Origin: JAAYCB01 sp012744395 | GTDB taxonomy: Bacteria > Planctomycetota > Planctomycetia > Pirellulales > Thermoguttaceae | NCBI GenBank assembly: GCA_028703175.1 | Contig: JAQVNJ010000034.1 | Span: 1 to 48,391 of the forward strand | Direction: 5' to 3' | DNA length: 48,391 nt | Part shown: positions 15,447 through 23,949 of the stretch, one piece after another | How positions within the stretch are numbered: the stretch's first letter is position 1 | Layout of the letters: every line of letters begins with the position of its first letter | Position numbers and translations under genes: made by a program | The notes under the pieces: model-generated | The model's input: the letters and a program-made list of their open reading frames with translations, nothing else | Told to the model about the DNA's origin: nothing | Database searches by the model: none

Positions 15447-16723
15447 CAGCCGTCGGGCACGGTTGAGCCCTTGGGCATGCAGACGATTCCGTCGCGGATC
15501 AGGCCGAAGTCGATTTCGTCGGTGTTCTGGACGGCTCGCTCGTTGATGATCCGCACGCCATTTCCGATGTGGCAGTTTTTGTCGATGATCGCCCCTTCGA
15601 TATGGCAACCTGACCCGATGCCCAGGGGCGGTTGCCCGCCGGCGGACAGGCTGCACGCATCGTTGGGCTCGTCGAAATAATCGTTGCCCATGATGATCGC
15701 GTTGCGGATCACGCAGTTGCGGCCGATCAAGCACCGCAACCCGATCACGCTGTTGTCGATCACGGTGCCCTGCTGGATCTGGCAGCCGTCGGCGATGAGG
15801 CTGCCCTGGACGGTCGCGCCGTCGATCCGCGAGGGGGGGAGGAAGCGGGCGCGGGAATAGACCGGCCGGCCGGGAAGGGTCAGGTGGAAGGGGGGGTCTT
15901 CGTCGGCGAGCCGCAGGTTGGCCTCGAAGAACGACCCGATCGTGCCGATATCCTCCCAGTAGCCGTCGAACAGGTGGACCTGCACGTGCCGGGTCCGCAT
16001 CGAGGCGGGGAACACCTCCTTGCCGAAATCCTGGTAGTCGGTCTTCTCAAGCGCGTCGACGAGCGTATCGCGATTGAAAAGGTAGATTCCCATGCTCGCC
16101 AGGCAATCCCGCCCGGCGGAGACGACGCCCCGGGCGTCGATCCAGGCCGGATCGGTGCGGACGAGTTGGAGGTCCTCCTCGCTCTGCGGCTTCTCGAGGA
16201 AGCCGACCACGCGGCCCGTGTCGTCGAGCCGCATGATTCCCAGGCCGCCGGCCTCGGAGCTGTCAACCGGGACCGCCGAGATCGTCACGTCGGCGCCGGC
16301 ACGGCGATGGGTCGCGAGCATCTCCTGGAAGTTCATCCGGTAGAGCTGGTCGCCCGAGAGGATCAGAACATGGTCGATCCCCGGCTGGAGGAGGTAGCGG
16401 AGGTTCTGGCGGACGGCGTCGGCCGTGCCTTGATACCAGCCGGAGTTGTCGAGCGTCTGCTGGGCCGCGAGGATTTCGACGAAGCCCTGTGTAAACGGGT
16501 CGAAGTTGTAGGTGGCGCGGATGTGGCGGTGCAGACTCACCGAGTTGAACTGGGTGAGCACGTAGATCCGGTTCAGCCTGCTGTTGATGCAGTTCGACAG
16601 GGGGATGTCGATCAGCCGATACTTGCCGGCGATCGGCACCGCCGGCTTCGAGCGGACCTGTGTCAGTGGATAGAGTCGCGTGCCGCGCCCTCCGCCCAGC
16701 ACCAGGGTGACGACGTTCCTCAT
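15437..16723 (-). CDS. glgC: Glucose-1-phosphate adenylyltransferase
   Basis: This 428-residue enzyme makes ADP-glucose from glucose-1-phosphate and ATP, the committed step of glycogen synthesis. Seen are the nucleotidyltransferase loop 'LGGGRGTRLYPLT', 'KPAVPIAGKYRLIDIPLSN', 'GTADAVRQN', 'SGDQLYRMNF' and 'FLEKPQ', followed by a left-handed beta-helix C-terminus ('GATVQGSLIADGCQI', 'NSVIGLRCLIGRNCVI'). Length and motifs fit the plant/cyanobacterial-like branch. The ATG at 16723 has AGAGGA upstream. No glgA or glgB is adjacent. Its leader of about 100 bases carries a candidate promoter with an internal palindrome. Confidence 0.95.
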   Translation of the reverse strand: MRNVVTLVLGGGRGTRLYPLTQVRSKPAVPIAGKYRLIDIPLSNCINSRLNRIYVLTQFNSVSLHRHIRATYNFDPFTQGFVEILAAQQTLDNSGWYQGTADAVRQNLRYLLQPGIDHVLILSGDQLYRMNFQEMLATHRRAGADVTISAVPVDSSEAGGLGIMRLDDTGRVVGFLEKPQSEEDLQLVRTDPAWIDARGVVSAGRDCLASMGIYLFNRDTLVDALEKTDYQDFGKEVFPASMRTRHVQVHLFDGYWEDIGTIGSFFEANLRLADEDPPFHLTLPGRPVYSRARFLPPSRIDGATVQGSLIADGCQIQQGTVIDNSVIGLRCLIGRNCVIRNAIIMGNDYFDEPNDACSLSAGGQPPLGIGSGCHIEGAIIDKNCHIGNGVRIINERAVQNTDEIDFGLIRDGIVCMPKGSTVPDGWRL

Positions 16724-17285
16724 GGGCTTCCTCTAACGGTCTTGCGAGATTCCGAGTCCCGGGGTGCGGAGTCGCCGGCAGGTAGAGCCATCAAGGGCGA
16801 CGCCGCCGTGTCGCCGGTCATTGTAGCGGACCCTGCCGCGGCAGGGAACGGCTCGAAGGACCGCTCGGTTTGGCCGCCGGCGGAAGCCTGCTGCGGCGAT
16901 CCGGGGCTTGGCCGCGGAGAGCGGCTGAGCAGGGAATCCCCTCCCTTCTACGAGAACAATCCACGCTCGTGGCGCGCGGCGAGTCCTGTGGTTCGGGCGG
17001 CCGCCGCGGAGGGCGGGACCTTGGCGGAGACTGCCGGTTGTGCCGATAATTCGGGCGCGCGCGGGTTGCGGAAACCTCTCCTGCCGCCTCTGCCGATTCT
17101 GACGAAGAGACAAGTTGTTCGCCAGGTTCCCTGACTGCCGATTCTCCGGCCGGCAGCGGCGAAGACAGGCCATCCGCGGACGCCCCCGTCCGCGGCGGCC
17201 GCACCGCGATCTTGCCGGATTGCGGCGGCGGGGGATCGGGGCGTTTTTCAGCAAGCTCGAACTTCCGTCTGAATTTGAGGTTCCC
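16724..17285. other. 562-bp divergent non-coding region
   Basis: This stretch separates glgC (minus) from the porin-like gene (plus), and I find no convincing gene in it. It holds a palindrome within a putative glgC promoter, and a perfect hairpin at 17174-17195 (CCGCGGACG, loop CCCC, CGTCCGCGG) about 90 bases before the porin start. The hairpin has no T-tract, so it is more likely a leader structure than a terminator. Frames that cross it have composition unlike the neighbouring proteins. Confidence 0.5.
16820..16848 (-). promoter_or_regulatory. Putative glgC promoter with palindrome in the spacer
   Basis: On the minus strand TTCCCT (16848-16843) and TACAAT (16825-16820) are 17 bases apart. 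The 16-bp perfect palindrome CCCTGCCGCGGCAGGG (16831-16846) occupies the spacer and overlaps the -35 box. A regulator binding there would sit between the two boxes. The -35 match is weak. Confidence 0.35.
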
Positions 17286-18659
17286 ATGGCCAGCCTGCGA
17301 GTGTTTGGCGTCGCGGCCCTGTTGATTGCGGGCCAGTTGCCCGCCGGCGAGAGGTTGTCCATGCCGCCCGCGGTCCCCGGGAACGACGCTTTGTTCTATA
17401 GAATTCAGCAGCTTGAGGCGGAAACGCGGATGTTGAGGGCCGAGCTCGATCAGGCAACCGCCCGGCAAGTGCCGCCGGCGGCGGCCGGCGGGCCGCGATT
17501 CGCGCCGGTATCCAGCCTGGCGGCTGAAAAGACACCCGAGTATGTCACCCGCGAGGAGGTCAAGGACCTCGCCTGGAAGAAAGGCGACTTCAAGATCGTG
17601 CCCTACGGCATTCTCTGGGGCACCGCGGCCTATGAAACGTCGCGGACTTATCTGGGCAATTACACTCTGTGGGCAATCTCCCCCGAGGACGAAGGCGAAG
17701 ACGCCTTTCACGTCGGGGCCAGATCGACGCGGCTTGGAATCGACGTGTCCGGCCCCGAGCTGCCCTGGTTCTGCGGCGCCAAGAGCGGGGGGAAGGTCGA
17801 ACTGGACTTTCAGGGCTCGTTCGCGGTCGAGAACAAGCCGACGGTCATGCTCCGCCACGGTTACTGGGAGGTCCAAAACGACGATTACCGGCTCCTCGTC
17901 GGTCAAACCTGGGATGTGATCTCCCCGCTCGTGCCCGGAACGATCATGTATTCGGTCTATTGGTGCGCCGGCAATATCGGCTACCGCCGCCCGCAGATCC
18001 GCTACGAGCGCTACTTCGACGTCAGCGATGCCTGGCAGATTCAGTGGCAGTCGTCGCTCAACACGGACGCGGCGAGCGACCTGACCACCGGCGTACTGGC
18101 CGACGGCGACCATGCCGGATGGCCGATCATCGAGATGCGTGTCGGATCGATCGTCGGGCGGACCCGCCCGGTGAGCTTCGGGCTCTCCGGCCACGTCGGC
18201 GAGTCGATTTACGATTTCCCCTTCGCCGACGACGCGGCCCGGCCCACCTGGTCGCTCTGCGCCGACGTGAAGGCGCCGATCACCGAGCGCCTCGGTTTCC
18301 AGGGTGAATTCTTCACCGGCACGAATCTGAAGACCTTCCTGGGAGGAATCAACCAGGGGGTCGATATCGGCGGCACCTACGAGGCGATCCGATCGACCGG
18401 CGGGTGGTTCGAGTTCTGGTACGACTGGACGCCCCGCTGGCACAGCCACGCGGGCTACTCGCTCGACGATCCGCGTGACGGCGACATCCTGCTACCGGTC
18501 GGCCGCACCTTCAACCAGGTCTACTGGGGCAACATCACCTGCGACGTGACGAAGAAGTTCCAGCTCGGCTTCGAAGTCAGCCAGTGGAAGACGCGGTTCG
18601 TCGATCGCCAGGCGGCCGATGCCACGCGGTTCGAGTTCGCCGGCAAATACGGGTTCTGA
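17286..18659 (+). CDS. Outer-membrane porin-like protein with N-terminal coiled coil
   Basis: This 457-residue exported protein has a signal peptide (MASLRVFGVAALLIAGQLPAG) and a short coiled-coil stretch ('RIQQLEAETRMLRAELDQA', residues about 38-56). The rest is a beta-barrel-like region of alternating aromatic strands ending in 'FEFAGKYGF', with the C-terminal Phe typical of outer-membrane barrels. The layout resembles DcaP-type or related planctomycete porins. The ATG at 17286 has GAGG five bases upstream. The transported substrate is unknown. It is followed by an NCS1 permease with its own promoter, so functional linkage is only suggested. Confidence 0.75.
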   Translation: MASLRVFGVAALLIAGQLPAGERLSMPPAVPGNDALFYRIQQLEAETRMLRAELDQATARQVPPAAAGGPRFAPVSSLAAEKTPEYVTREEVKDLAWKKGDFKIVPYGILWGTAAYETSRTYLGNYTLWAISPEDEGEDAFHVGARSTRLGIDVSGPELPWFCGAKSGGKVELDFQGSFAVENKPTVMLRHGYWEVQNDDYRLLVGQTWDVISPLVPGTIMYSVYWCAGNIGYRRPQIRYERYFDVSDAWQIQWQSSLNTDAASDLTTGVLADGDHAGWPIIEMRVGSIVGRTRPVSFGLSGHVGESIYDFPFADDAARPTWSLCADVKAPITERLGFQGEFFTGTNLKTFLGGINQGVDIGGTYEAIRSTGGWFEFWYDWTPRWHSHAGYSLDDPRDGDILLPVGRTFNQVYWGNITCDVTKKFQLGFEVSQWKTRFVDRQAADATRFEFAGKYGF

Positions 18660-18745
18660 AGCGCGGTCCCCGCGCGCGGATTGCGGAAGCAGGCCGGGTC
18701 CCGCCGGGGGCGGAGCGCACCCGGCTCCCCGTCGCCCCCGGACCG

Positions 18746-18774
18746 TTGGAATTTGTCCCCCGGGCGGGTATACT
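18746..18774 (+). promoter_or_regulatory. Putative sigma70 promoter for the NCS1 permease
   Basis: TTGGAA (18746-18751), a 17-base spacer and TATACT (18769-18774) predict a start near 18781 and a leader of about 137 bases before the permease ATG. Confidence 0.5.
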
Positions 18775-18917
18775 CCGGGTTCCGCGGCGGGATGGCACCC
18801 TCCAGCCCGCCGCCGTTGGCAAACGCCCCTCTTTCCACTCGGGAAATTCCGTCTGCCTGCGATTCGTGGCGGGACCTGAGTCCGCAAGCGCAAGAGGCAA
18901 TTCAACAGGAGAGACCC

Positions 18918-20372
18918 ATGGCTTCAGGATTACCCGATTATGTCGCGTCGGCGCAACCGGTGCCCAAGGAGAAGCGGATCGCCTGGTTCAGCAGCACGGC
19001 CCAGACCTATGCCGGGATCATGCTCTGGTTCGTCTTCTGGCAGGACGTGCCGGTAGGGGCCGGCATCGATCCGGCCAAGGGCGAGTTCAGCATGTTCGCG
19101 GGCGGGACGTTGGCCCAGGGGCTGGGCGTGGCGCTGCTCGGCGTGGTGCTGGCCGCTTTGATCTGCCATTTCCTCTTCTATCTCGTGCCGGGGATGCTCG
19201 GCCTGAAGACCGGTCTGCCCCTCTATATTGTGGGGACAAGCACCTACGGCGTGACCGGCGGATTCTTGATGCCCGGCTTCCTCATGGGTCTGCTCCAGTT
19301 CGGCTGGTTGGCCGTCAACGCCTATTTCTCGGCGATGCTCCTGGCCGGCACGTTCGGGCAGGCCGCCGGCTCGGCGGCCCACCTGGCGATCGGCATCGTC
19401 TGGGCGATCGTCGCCGCGTTTGTCGGCCTGAAGGGCATCCAGTACGTGGCCAAAGTCGCTACGTTCCTCCCCTTGATTCCACTGGTGATCCTCGTCATCC
19501 TGCTCGTCTCGACGATCGGCGGCATCGGCAGTTTTGACGCGGGCGCCGCCGTTGCGGCCGGCACGGACAAAATCGTCGACGCCGGGGGCAAGCAGCTCTC
19601 GGCGGCCTCCCCGCTCTCCCCGTTCCACGTGATCGCGGTGATCGGCGCCTACATTGTCGGCTTCTTCGCCACGGCCGGCGCGGCGGGCTGCGACTTCGGC
19701 ATGAACAATCGCAACGCCAGGGACGTGCAGCTCGGCGGCTTGGTGGGAATTGCCCTGACGACGATCTTTGCCGGCGGCATCTCGCTGCTGGTGGTGGCCG
19801 GCGCCCAAGGGCTCGGCAAGGCCGGCGACGACCTGGCCGTGCTGCGAACCACCAGCCTGATGGGTTCGATTCTCAGCCCGCAGATGGAAAGAGGCTTCAT
19901 GTTCCTGCTGGCGGTCGCCGCCTTCCCCTCGGCGTGCTTCTCCTCGTTCATCGCGGCCAACAGTTTCAAGACGACGCTGCCGAAGGTCAATCCGTTCATC
20001 ACGTGCGGCCTGGGCACGGCGGGATCCGTTGCCCTGGTCATCTCCGGCTACGCCGGCAACGCCGCCGGCGTGTTCACGATCATCGGCGCTTCGTTCGGCC
20101 CGGTCTGCGGGGCGATCGCGGCCGACTACCTGTTGGCCGGCAAGGGGTGGGCCGGCCCGCGCGCCGGGTTCAATCCCGCCGGCTGGATCTCCTGGATCGT
20201 CGGCTTTGCCGTCGGCGCGTTCAATTTCATCCCTGCTAGACCGTTCGACATGCCTTGCCCGCCGGTGGCCGCCTTCCTCGTCGGCTTCGTGCTCTACTTC
20301 CTCCTTGCCAAGGCCGGCATGGAGAGCAGGGTTCTGCCGATGCCCGGCGGCGAACAGCCGGCCGCGGAATGA
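18918..20372 (+). CDS. NCS1-type purine/cytosine permease family transporter
   Basis: This 484-residue inner-membrane transporter has about 12 hydrophobic segments of the NCS1/cytosine-permease type. Visible segments include 'WFSSTAQTYAGIMLWFVFW', the Gly-rich 'GLPLYIVGTSTYGVTGGF' and 'ATAGAAGCDFGMNNRN', a region corresponding to the substrate-site helices. NCS1 proteins symport nucleobases, allantoin, hydantoins or thiamine-related compounds with H+ or Na+; specificity cannot be read. The ATG has AGGAGAG six bases upstream. The longer upstream frame lacks a ribosome site and is low-complexity. No nucleobase catabolic gene is nearby. Confidence 0.82.
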   Translation: MASGLPDYVASAQPVPKEKRIAWFSSTAQTYAGIMLWFVFWQDVPVGAGIDPAKGEFSMFAGGTLAQGLGVALLGVVLAALICHFLFYLVPGMLGLKTGLPLYIVGTSTYGVTGGFLMPGFLMGLLQFGWLAVNAYFSAMLLAGTFGQAAGSAAHLAIGIVWAIVAAFVGLKGIQYVAKVATFLPLIPLVILVILLVSTIGGIGSFDAGAAVAAGTDKIVDAGGKQLSAASPLSPFHVIAVIGAYIVGFFATAGAAGCDFGMNNRNARDVQLGGLVGIALTTIFAGGISLLVVAGAQGLGKAGDDLAVLRTTSLMGSILSPQMERGFMFLLAVAAFPSACFSSFIAANSFKTTLPKVNPFITCGLGTAGSVALVISGYAGNAAGVFTIIGASFGPVCGAIAADYLLAGKGWAGPRAGFNPAGWISWIVGFAVGAFNFIPARPFDMPCPPVAAFLVGFVLYFLLAKAGMESRVLPMPGGEQPAAE

Positions 20373-20451
20373 GGCTCCAGCCACCCCATGTTGACAGCGT
20401 CGCCAAGGCGTCCCCGCCCTCGGCCGCCCGGAACCCGCCCAGGACTGCCCA

Positions 20452-21120
20452 ATGATCCAGCTTGAGAACGTCAGCAAGGTCTACTCGACGGCCAAGGGCC
20501 CTGTCCACGCGCTCGATGGGGTGGGCCTCGAAGTCGCGGAAGGTGAATACGTGGCGGTCCGGGGGCCGAGCGGCTGCGGGAAGTCGACGCTGTTGACGAT
20601 TATCGGGACGCTCGGAACGCCCACCAGCGGGATCGTGCGCGTGGCCGGCCAGGATGTCGGTTCGATGAATTCGGCCGGTCGCGCCAGCTTTCGCGCGCGC
20701 CAAATCGGCTTTGTGTTCCAGACGTTTCGCCTCCTGCCCTACCTGACCGTGATGGGAAACGTGATGGCGGCCGTGGCGGTCGGCGAAGCGCCGGCCGCCC
20801 GCCAGCGAGCCGCTGAAATCCTGGAAAAATTCCAGCTCGGGCACCGTCTGACCCACCGGCCGGGCGAGTTGAGCACCGGGGAGTGCCAGCGGGTGGCGAT
20901 CGCCCGGGCGATGATCAACCGCCCCAAGCTGATCCTGGCCGACGAGCCGACGGGCAATCTCGACCCGCAAAACGCCGCCGGCGTGCTCGATCTGCTCGAC
21001 GCGTTTCACCAGCAGGGGGGAACCGTCCTGCTGGTCACCCACGAGGAGGAAGCGGCCGCCCGGGCGGATCGCACGATCTCGTTGCGGAACGGTCGCGTGG
21101 CCGATCCGTCGGCTGTCTGA
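20452..21120 (+). CDS. ABC transporter ATP-binding protein, LolD/MacB type, no partner
   Basis: This 222-residue ATPase has Walker A 'GPSGCGKST', Q-loop 'FVFQTFRLLPYLTVMGN', Walker B 'LILADEPTGNLD' and the switch His in 'VTHEE'. Its signature reads 'LSTGECQRVAIARA' rather than LSGGQ, a mild degeneration. The subfamily pairs with MacB/FtsX-like permeases for lipoprotein release or efflux. No such permease is adjacent: the neighbours are an NCS1 permease and a response regulator. It may work with a permease encoded elsewhere. A terminator-like hairpin follows. Confidence 0.88.
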   Translation: MIQLENVSKVYSTAKGPVHALDGVGLEVAEGEYVAVRGPSGCGKSTLLTIIGTLGTPTSGIVRVAGQDVGSMNSAGRASFRARQIGFVFQTFRLLPYLTVMGNVMAAVAVGEAPAARQRAAEILEKFQLGHRLTHRPGELSTGECQRVAIARAMINRPKLILADEPTGNLDPQNAAGVLDLLDAFHQQGGTVLLVTHEEEAAARADRTISLRNGRVADPSAV

Positions 21121-21129
21121 GGTCTCGCC

Positions 21130-21149
21130 GCCTCGCCGGCCGGCGAGGC
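21130..21149. repeat. 20-bp perfect palindrome after the ABC gene
   Basis: GCCTCGCCGG followed directly by CCGGCGAGGC. It lies 10 bases after the ABC stop codon without a T-tract. It could stall or stabilise the 3' end, or act as a binding site just upstream of the putative response-regulator promoter. Confidence 0.4.
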
Positions 21150-21155
21150 AGCGGC

Positions 21156-21184
21156 TTGCAAGAGATCGCTTCGTCGGCTAATCA
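21156..21184 (+). promoter_or_regulatory. Putative promoter upstream of the response regulator
   Basis: TTGCAA (21156-21161) and TAATCA (21179-21184) are 17 bases apart. A start near 21191 would give a 90-base leader containing the terminator-like hairpin. Confidence 0.35.
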
Positions 21185-21214
21185 TAAAGGGTTGCTGCGG
21201 ACGATCGCCGTTCC

Positions 21215-21260
21215 CGGTGGCGCCCCCCGAGCGGTTCCCGGGGGCACCGCTCCCTTTTTT
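21215..21260 (+). terminator. Rho-independent terminator or attenuator
   Basis: CGGTG (21215-21219) pairs with CACCG (21245-21249), and CCCCC (21224-21228) with GGGGG (21240-21244), leaving a small bulge and an 11-base loop. The stem is followed by TCCC and six T residues (21255-21260). It ends the ABC-gene transcript, or, if the promoter at 21156 is real, attenuates the response-regulator transcript that begins 21 bases later. Confidence 0.55.
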
Positions 21261-21280
21261 CTGCCGAGGACAATCGGAAG

Positions 21281-21688
21281 ATGGAGAAGAATGATACGCC
21301 TCCCGGCGAACAGCAGCCCGTGGAGGAGGGGAAGAAGATCCTGATCGTCGACGACGACGTGGAAATCGTCGACACGATTCAGACGGTCCTTCAGGCAAAC
21401 GGATACGCGGTCGTCTTCGCGCGCGATGGGACCCAGGGCCTGGTGATGGTCGAGCGGGAGAGGCCCGACCTGGTGATCCTCGACATGATGATGCCCAGGC
21501 GAAGCGGATTCCTGGTCCTGGAAAGACTCCGCCGCACGCGCAAGGACATGATCCCGGTGATCATGATCACGGCCAACGAGGGGAGCCGGCACAAGGCCTA
21601 CGCCGAGATGCTCGGGGTGGTCGACTACCTCCGCAAGCCGTTCCCCATGGACCGGCTGCTCGGCGCGGTCGCGCGGGTGCTCGGCTGA
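21281..21688 (+). CDS. Single-domain response regulator
   Basis: This 135-residue CheY-like receiver has no output domain. The acidic pocket is Asp24-Asp25-Asp26 (LIVDDD), the phospho-acceptor is Asp68 in 'LVILDMMMPRRSG', the switch Thr is 98 (MITA) and the conserved Lys is 119 (LRKPF). An unusual charged N-terminal tail of about 17 residues precedes the domain. No histidine kinase is nearby, so its partner is encoded elsewhere. It lies about 100 bases upstream of the coproheme decarboxylase gene, which may be co-transcribed. Confidence 0.92.
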   Translation: MEKNDTPPGEQQPVEEGKKILIVDDDVEIVDTIQTVLQANGYAVVFARDGTQGLVMVERERPDLVILDMMMPRRSGFLVLERLRRTRKDMIPVIMITANEGSRHKAYAEMLGVVDYLRKPFPMDRLLGAVARVLG

Positions 21689-21790
21689 CGCCAAGCGGAG
21701 CGGCGGTCCGTGGTTTCGTGTGGAGAGTCGTCGGCGGAGCAGCATCCGCCTGACTGAGAAATCGATCCGGCTCCTGAAAGGCCTCGCCCT

Positions 21791-22624
21791 ATGGCAGCAG
21801 ATCCCCGACCAGAAATTTCACTTGCGCCGACGGAAGGTTGGCATTGTTCGCACTTCTTCTACCGGTTCGATCGGGCGCGGCTTCGCACACTGGGCCCCAA
21901 CGAGGTGATGGACGGACGGCGCGGTCTGATCGACGCCCTCAACGCGAAGTCCACCGACGTGGCCGCCCGCCAGACCTTCCTGGTCAGCGGCCAGAAGGCC
22001 GACTTCTGCATCCTCGCGCTCGGCCCCGACCCGTTGGCGATCGACCGGGTGCATCAACGAATTGTCGGCGGCCCCCTGGGAGCAGCCATCGAGCCGGCCT
22101 GGTCGTTCGTCTCGCTGACCGAGCTGTCCGAATACGTGCCGACGGTCGAAGAACACGCACGGGCGCTGGCCGGCGAGGGGACCGCCCCCGACAGCGACGA
22201 ACAGCGGGCAAAGCTCAAACAGTATGAAAAGCGGCTGGAGATCATCCGCCGCCAGCGGCTCTATCCCGACCTGCCCGCCTGGCCCGCCTTCTGCTTCTAC
22301 CCGATGAACAAGCGGCGCGACGGCGATCAGAACTGGTTCCGGCTCCCCTATCCAGACCGAGCGCGGTTGATGCGCGAGCACGGCGCCACGGGCATGAAGT
22401 ACGCCGGCAAGGTGACCCAGTTGGTCACGGTCGGCATCGGCCTGGACGACTGGGAATGGGGCGTGACCCTCTGGGCGAGGAATCCGGAGCTGCTCAGCCG
22501 GATCGTCTATGAGATGCGCTTCGACGAGGCCAGCGCCAAGTATGCCGAGTTCGGCCCGTTCTACGTCGGCTATCAGGCCGCAGCCGAGGAAATCCTCGAT
22601 CACTGCCGCATCGGCGGCGGATGA
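21791..22624 (+). CDS. chdC: Coproheme decarboxylase (chlorite dismutase-like family)
   Basis: This 277-residue protein belongs to the HemQ/ChdC family that converts coproheme to haem b, the last step of the coproporphyrin-dependent pathway. Key residues by alignment to Firmicute ChdC are present: the radical Tyr170 and Lys174 in 'YPMNK', proximal His197 in 'MREHG', Gln210, and the 'GLDDWEWGVTLWA' strand. The common Arg of 'GRxYAGK' is Met here (Met202), which may alter propionate binding. The pathway provides haem needed by the qNOR and NnrS proteins upstream. The start has AAAGG about nine bases upstream. Also called hemQ. Family is certain; a peroxidase-like alternative is unlikely. Confidence 0.9.
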   Translation: MAADPRPEISLAPTEGWHCSHFFYRFDRARLRTLGPNEVMDGRRGLIDALNAKSTDVAARQTFLVSGQKADFCILALGPDPLAIDRVHQRIVGGPLGAAIEPAWSFVSLTELSEYVPTVEEHARALAGEGTAPDSDEQRAKLKQYEKRLEIIRRQRLYPDLPAWPAFCFYPMNKRRDGDQNWFRLPYPDRARLMREHGATGMKYAGKVTQLVTVGIGLDDWEWGVTLWARNPELLSRIVYEMRFDEASAKYAEFGPFYVGYQAAAEEILDHCRIGGG

Positions 22625-22765
22625 GAGATCACAGGCGCCAGGTTACAGCCGACAGGTAACCGATGACCGGTTGTGACTGGCCGGTTGCCGGGGGCCGAGT
22701 CTGCTACCGATCGTAACTGGAAATTCCTTCTTCCTTCGACATTCGACCTTCTGCAACCGGTCGAC

Positions 22766-22779
22766 CGTCACCGGTGACG
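22766..22779. repeat. 14-bp palindrome in a convergent gap
   Basis: CGTCACCGGTGACG lies between the ends of the converging chdC and YdjY genes and is followed by GTTTCCCC. It may be part of a bidirectional 3' structure. The rest of 22625-22765 shows only degenerate CCGGTTG-like repeats. Confidence 0.25.
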
Positions 22780-22786
22780 TTTCCCC

Positions 22787-23770
22787 TCACTTCTTCGGCG
22801 TCAGCACCATCGTCACCGGAGTGCCCAGCGGCGGGATGTTCTCCGTGAATGCCTCGAACATCAGCGAGGCGTTCGCATCGCTGCTGCGGATCGGCACGTC
22901 GAGCGTCGCACTGGCGAAATTCGAGACGCAAACCAGGTCGCCCGAGCCGTCGGCCATGTAGTATTTCCGGGACGTCTCTTTGTCTTCATACATCATGCTG
23001 CCGGCAAACACCCACGGCTGGGTCATCGCCTTGCCGGTGGAGGTGTCGCGAACCCACTCCTGGGCGCGGGCCTTGCGGACCTTTCCCTTCTCGTCCTTCC
23101 AGAGCACCTCGATCTCGATCTCCGTGCCCGTCGGCGGCGCGTACTCGGGGTCCCAGCGGACGGGAGTGCCCGGCTCCGCTCCGGCAGCCAGCAGGCCGGC
23201 GTGGATCACGAAGGCCTTGACGGGCACGGTCAGCACCGACTCATGCTCCTTGGTGTTCAGCAGGCAGGCGAACATCTCCAGCGGGGCGTAGCGTTGGCAG
23301 ACCATCGACTGGACGACCACGTTCTTGCGGTCCTTGGTGAGCCAGACCGGCTGCTTCGGATCGAGCCGTTCGTTCTGCGTCAGGCCTTCCACGAGGGGCT
23401 CGCCGAAGTCGAGCCGTCCCTCGCCGTCGGGCTCCTCGGTCTCTGCGGACGCATCGGCTGGCGGCTCTTCCGGCGGCGCGCTGGCCTCCACGGGCTTCGC
23501 GTCCGCCGGCGGAGACGATCCGGCGCCGGTCGCCTGCGCGTCCGCCGCGGCGGCCGCTTCCCGCTCCGCGTCCGCCGCGGCAATCCCCTCCGCTTCAGCC
23601 GGGGCGGCCGGCGCCTCGGCGCCCGCGGGCGGGGCCGGCGGATCCGCGACCGGCCGATCCGATTGTCGATGGCAGGCCGTCAGCAGGACCAGTGAGACGA
23701 TCACCACCGCCGCGCGGCGGTGGTGCGATCGAGGGAGACGTGCGCTTTGAAGTCGGTCCATGATTGGCAT
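22787..23770 (-). CDS. YdjY-domain lipoprotein
   Basis: This 327-residue protein has a signal peptide ending in the lipobox 'LLTAC', so it is probably a lipid-anchored periplasmic protein. A low-complexity Ala/Pro/Glu linker (about residues 40-115) follows. The C-terminal YdjY domain (from about 'NERLDPKQPVWL') includes 'VVVQSMVCQRYAPLEMFACL' and 'WVFAGSMMYEDKETSRKYY'. YdjY domains are common in planctomycetes and of unknown function. The frame remains open for 1.7 kb upstream on this strand, but that part is antisense to the next gene. Two ATG codons (23770, 23761) are possible; neither has a good ribosome site. Confidence 0.82.
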   Translation of the reverse strand: MPIMDRLQSARLPRSHHRRAAVVIVSLVLLTACHRQSDRPVADPPAPPAGAEAPAAPAEAEGIAAADAEREAAAAADAQATGAGSSPPADAKPVEASAPPEEPPADASAETEEPDGEGRLDFGEPLVEGLTQNERLDPKQPVWLTKDRKNVVVQSMVCQRYAPLEMFACLLNTKEHESVLTVPVKAFVIHAGLLAAGAEPGTPVRWDPEYAPPTGTEIEIEVLWKDEKGKVRKARAQEWVRDTSTGKAMTQPWVFAGSMMYEDKETSRKYYMADGSGDLVCVSNFASATLDVPIRSSDANASLMFEAFTENIPPLGTPVTMVLTPKK

Positions 23771-23949
23771 CCACTGATTTCGGCGGAAAGACCTCCGCAG
23801 GTTCGGCACGCGCGATCCGCAGACGACCGGCGCTGCCTCGTCGCTCCGCCGCGCGGCGACCGCCGGCACGGGAGGAGGACCGGCACACCGGAGGGGGGAG
23901 CCAGCCACTTGCGGAGTTGATAGGATGGTTCCGATGCTTGCGCCCCTTT

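Noticed and set aside
17115..17285. N-terminal extension of the porin-like protein
   Set aside because: It is Arg-rich, lacks a ribosome site and would bury the signal peptide that starts at 17286.
20392..20397. TTGACA as a -35 box for the ABC gene
   Set aside because: It is a perfect hexamer but no acceptable -10 box lies 15-19 bases downstream.
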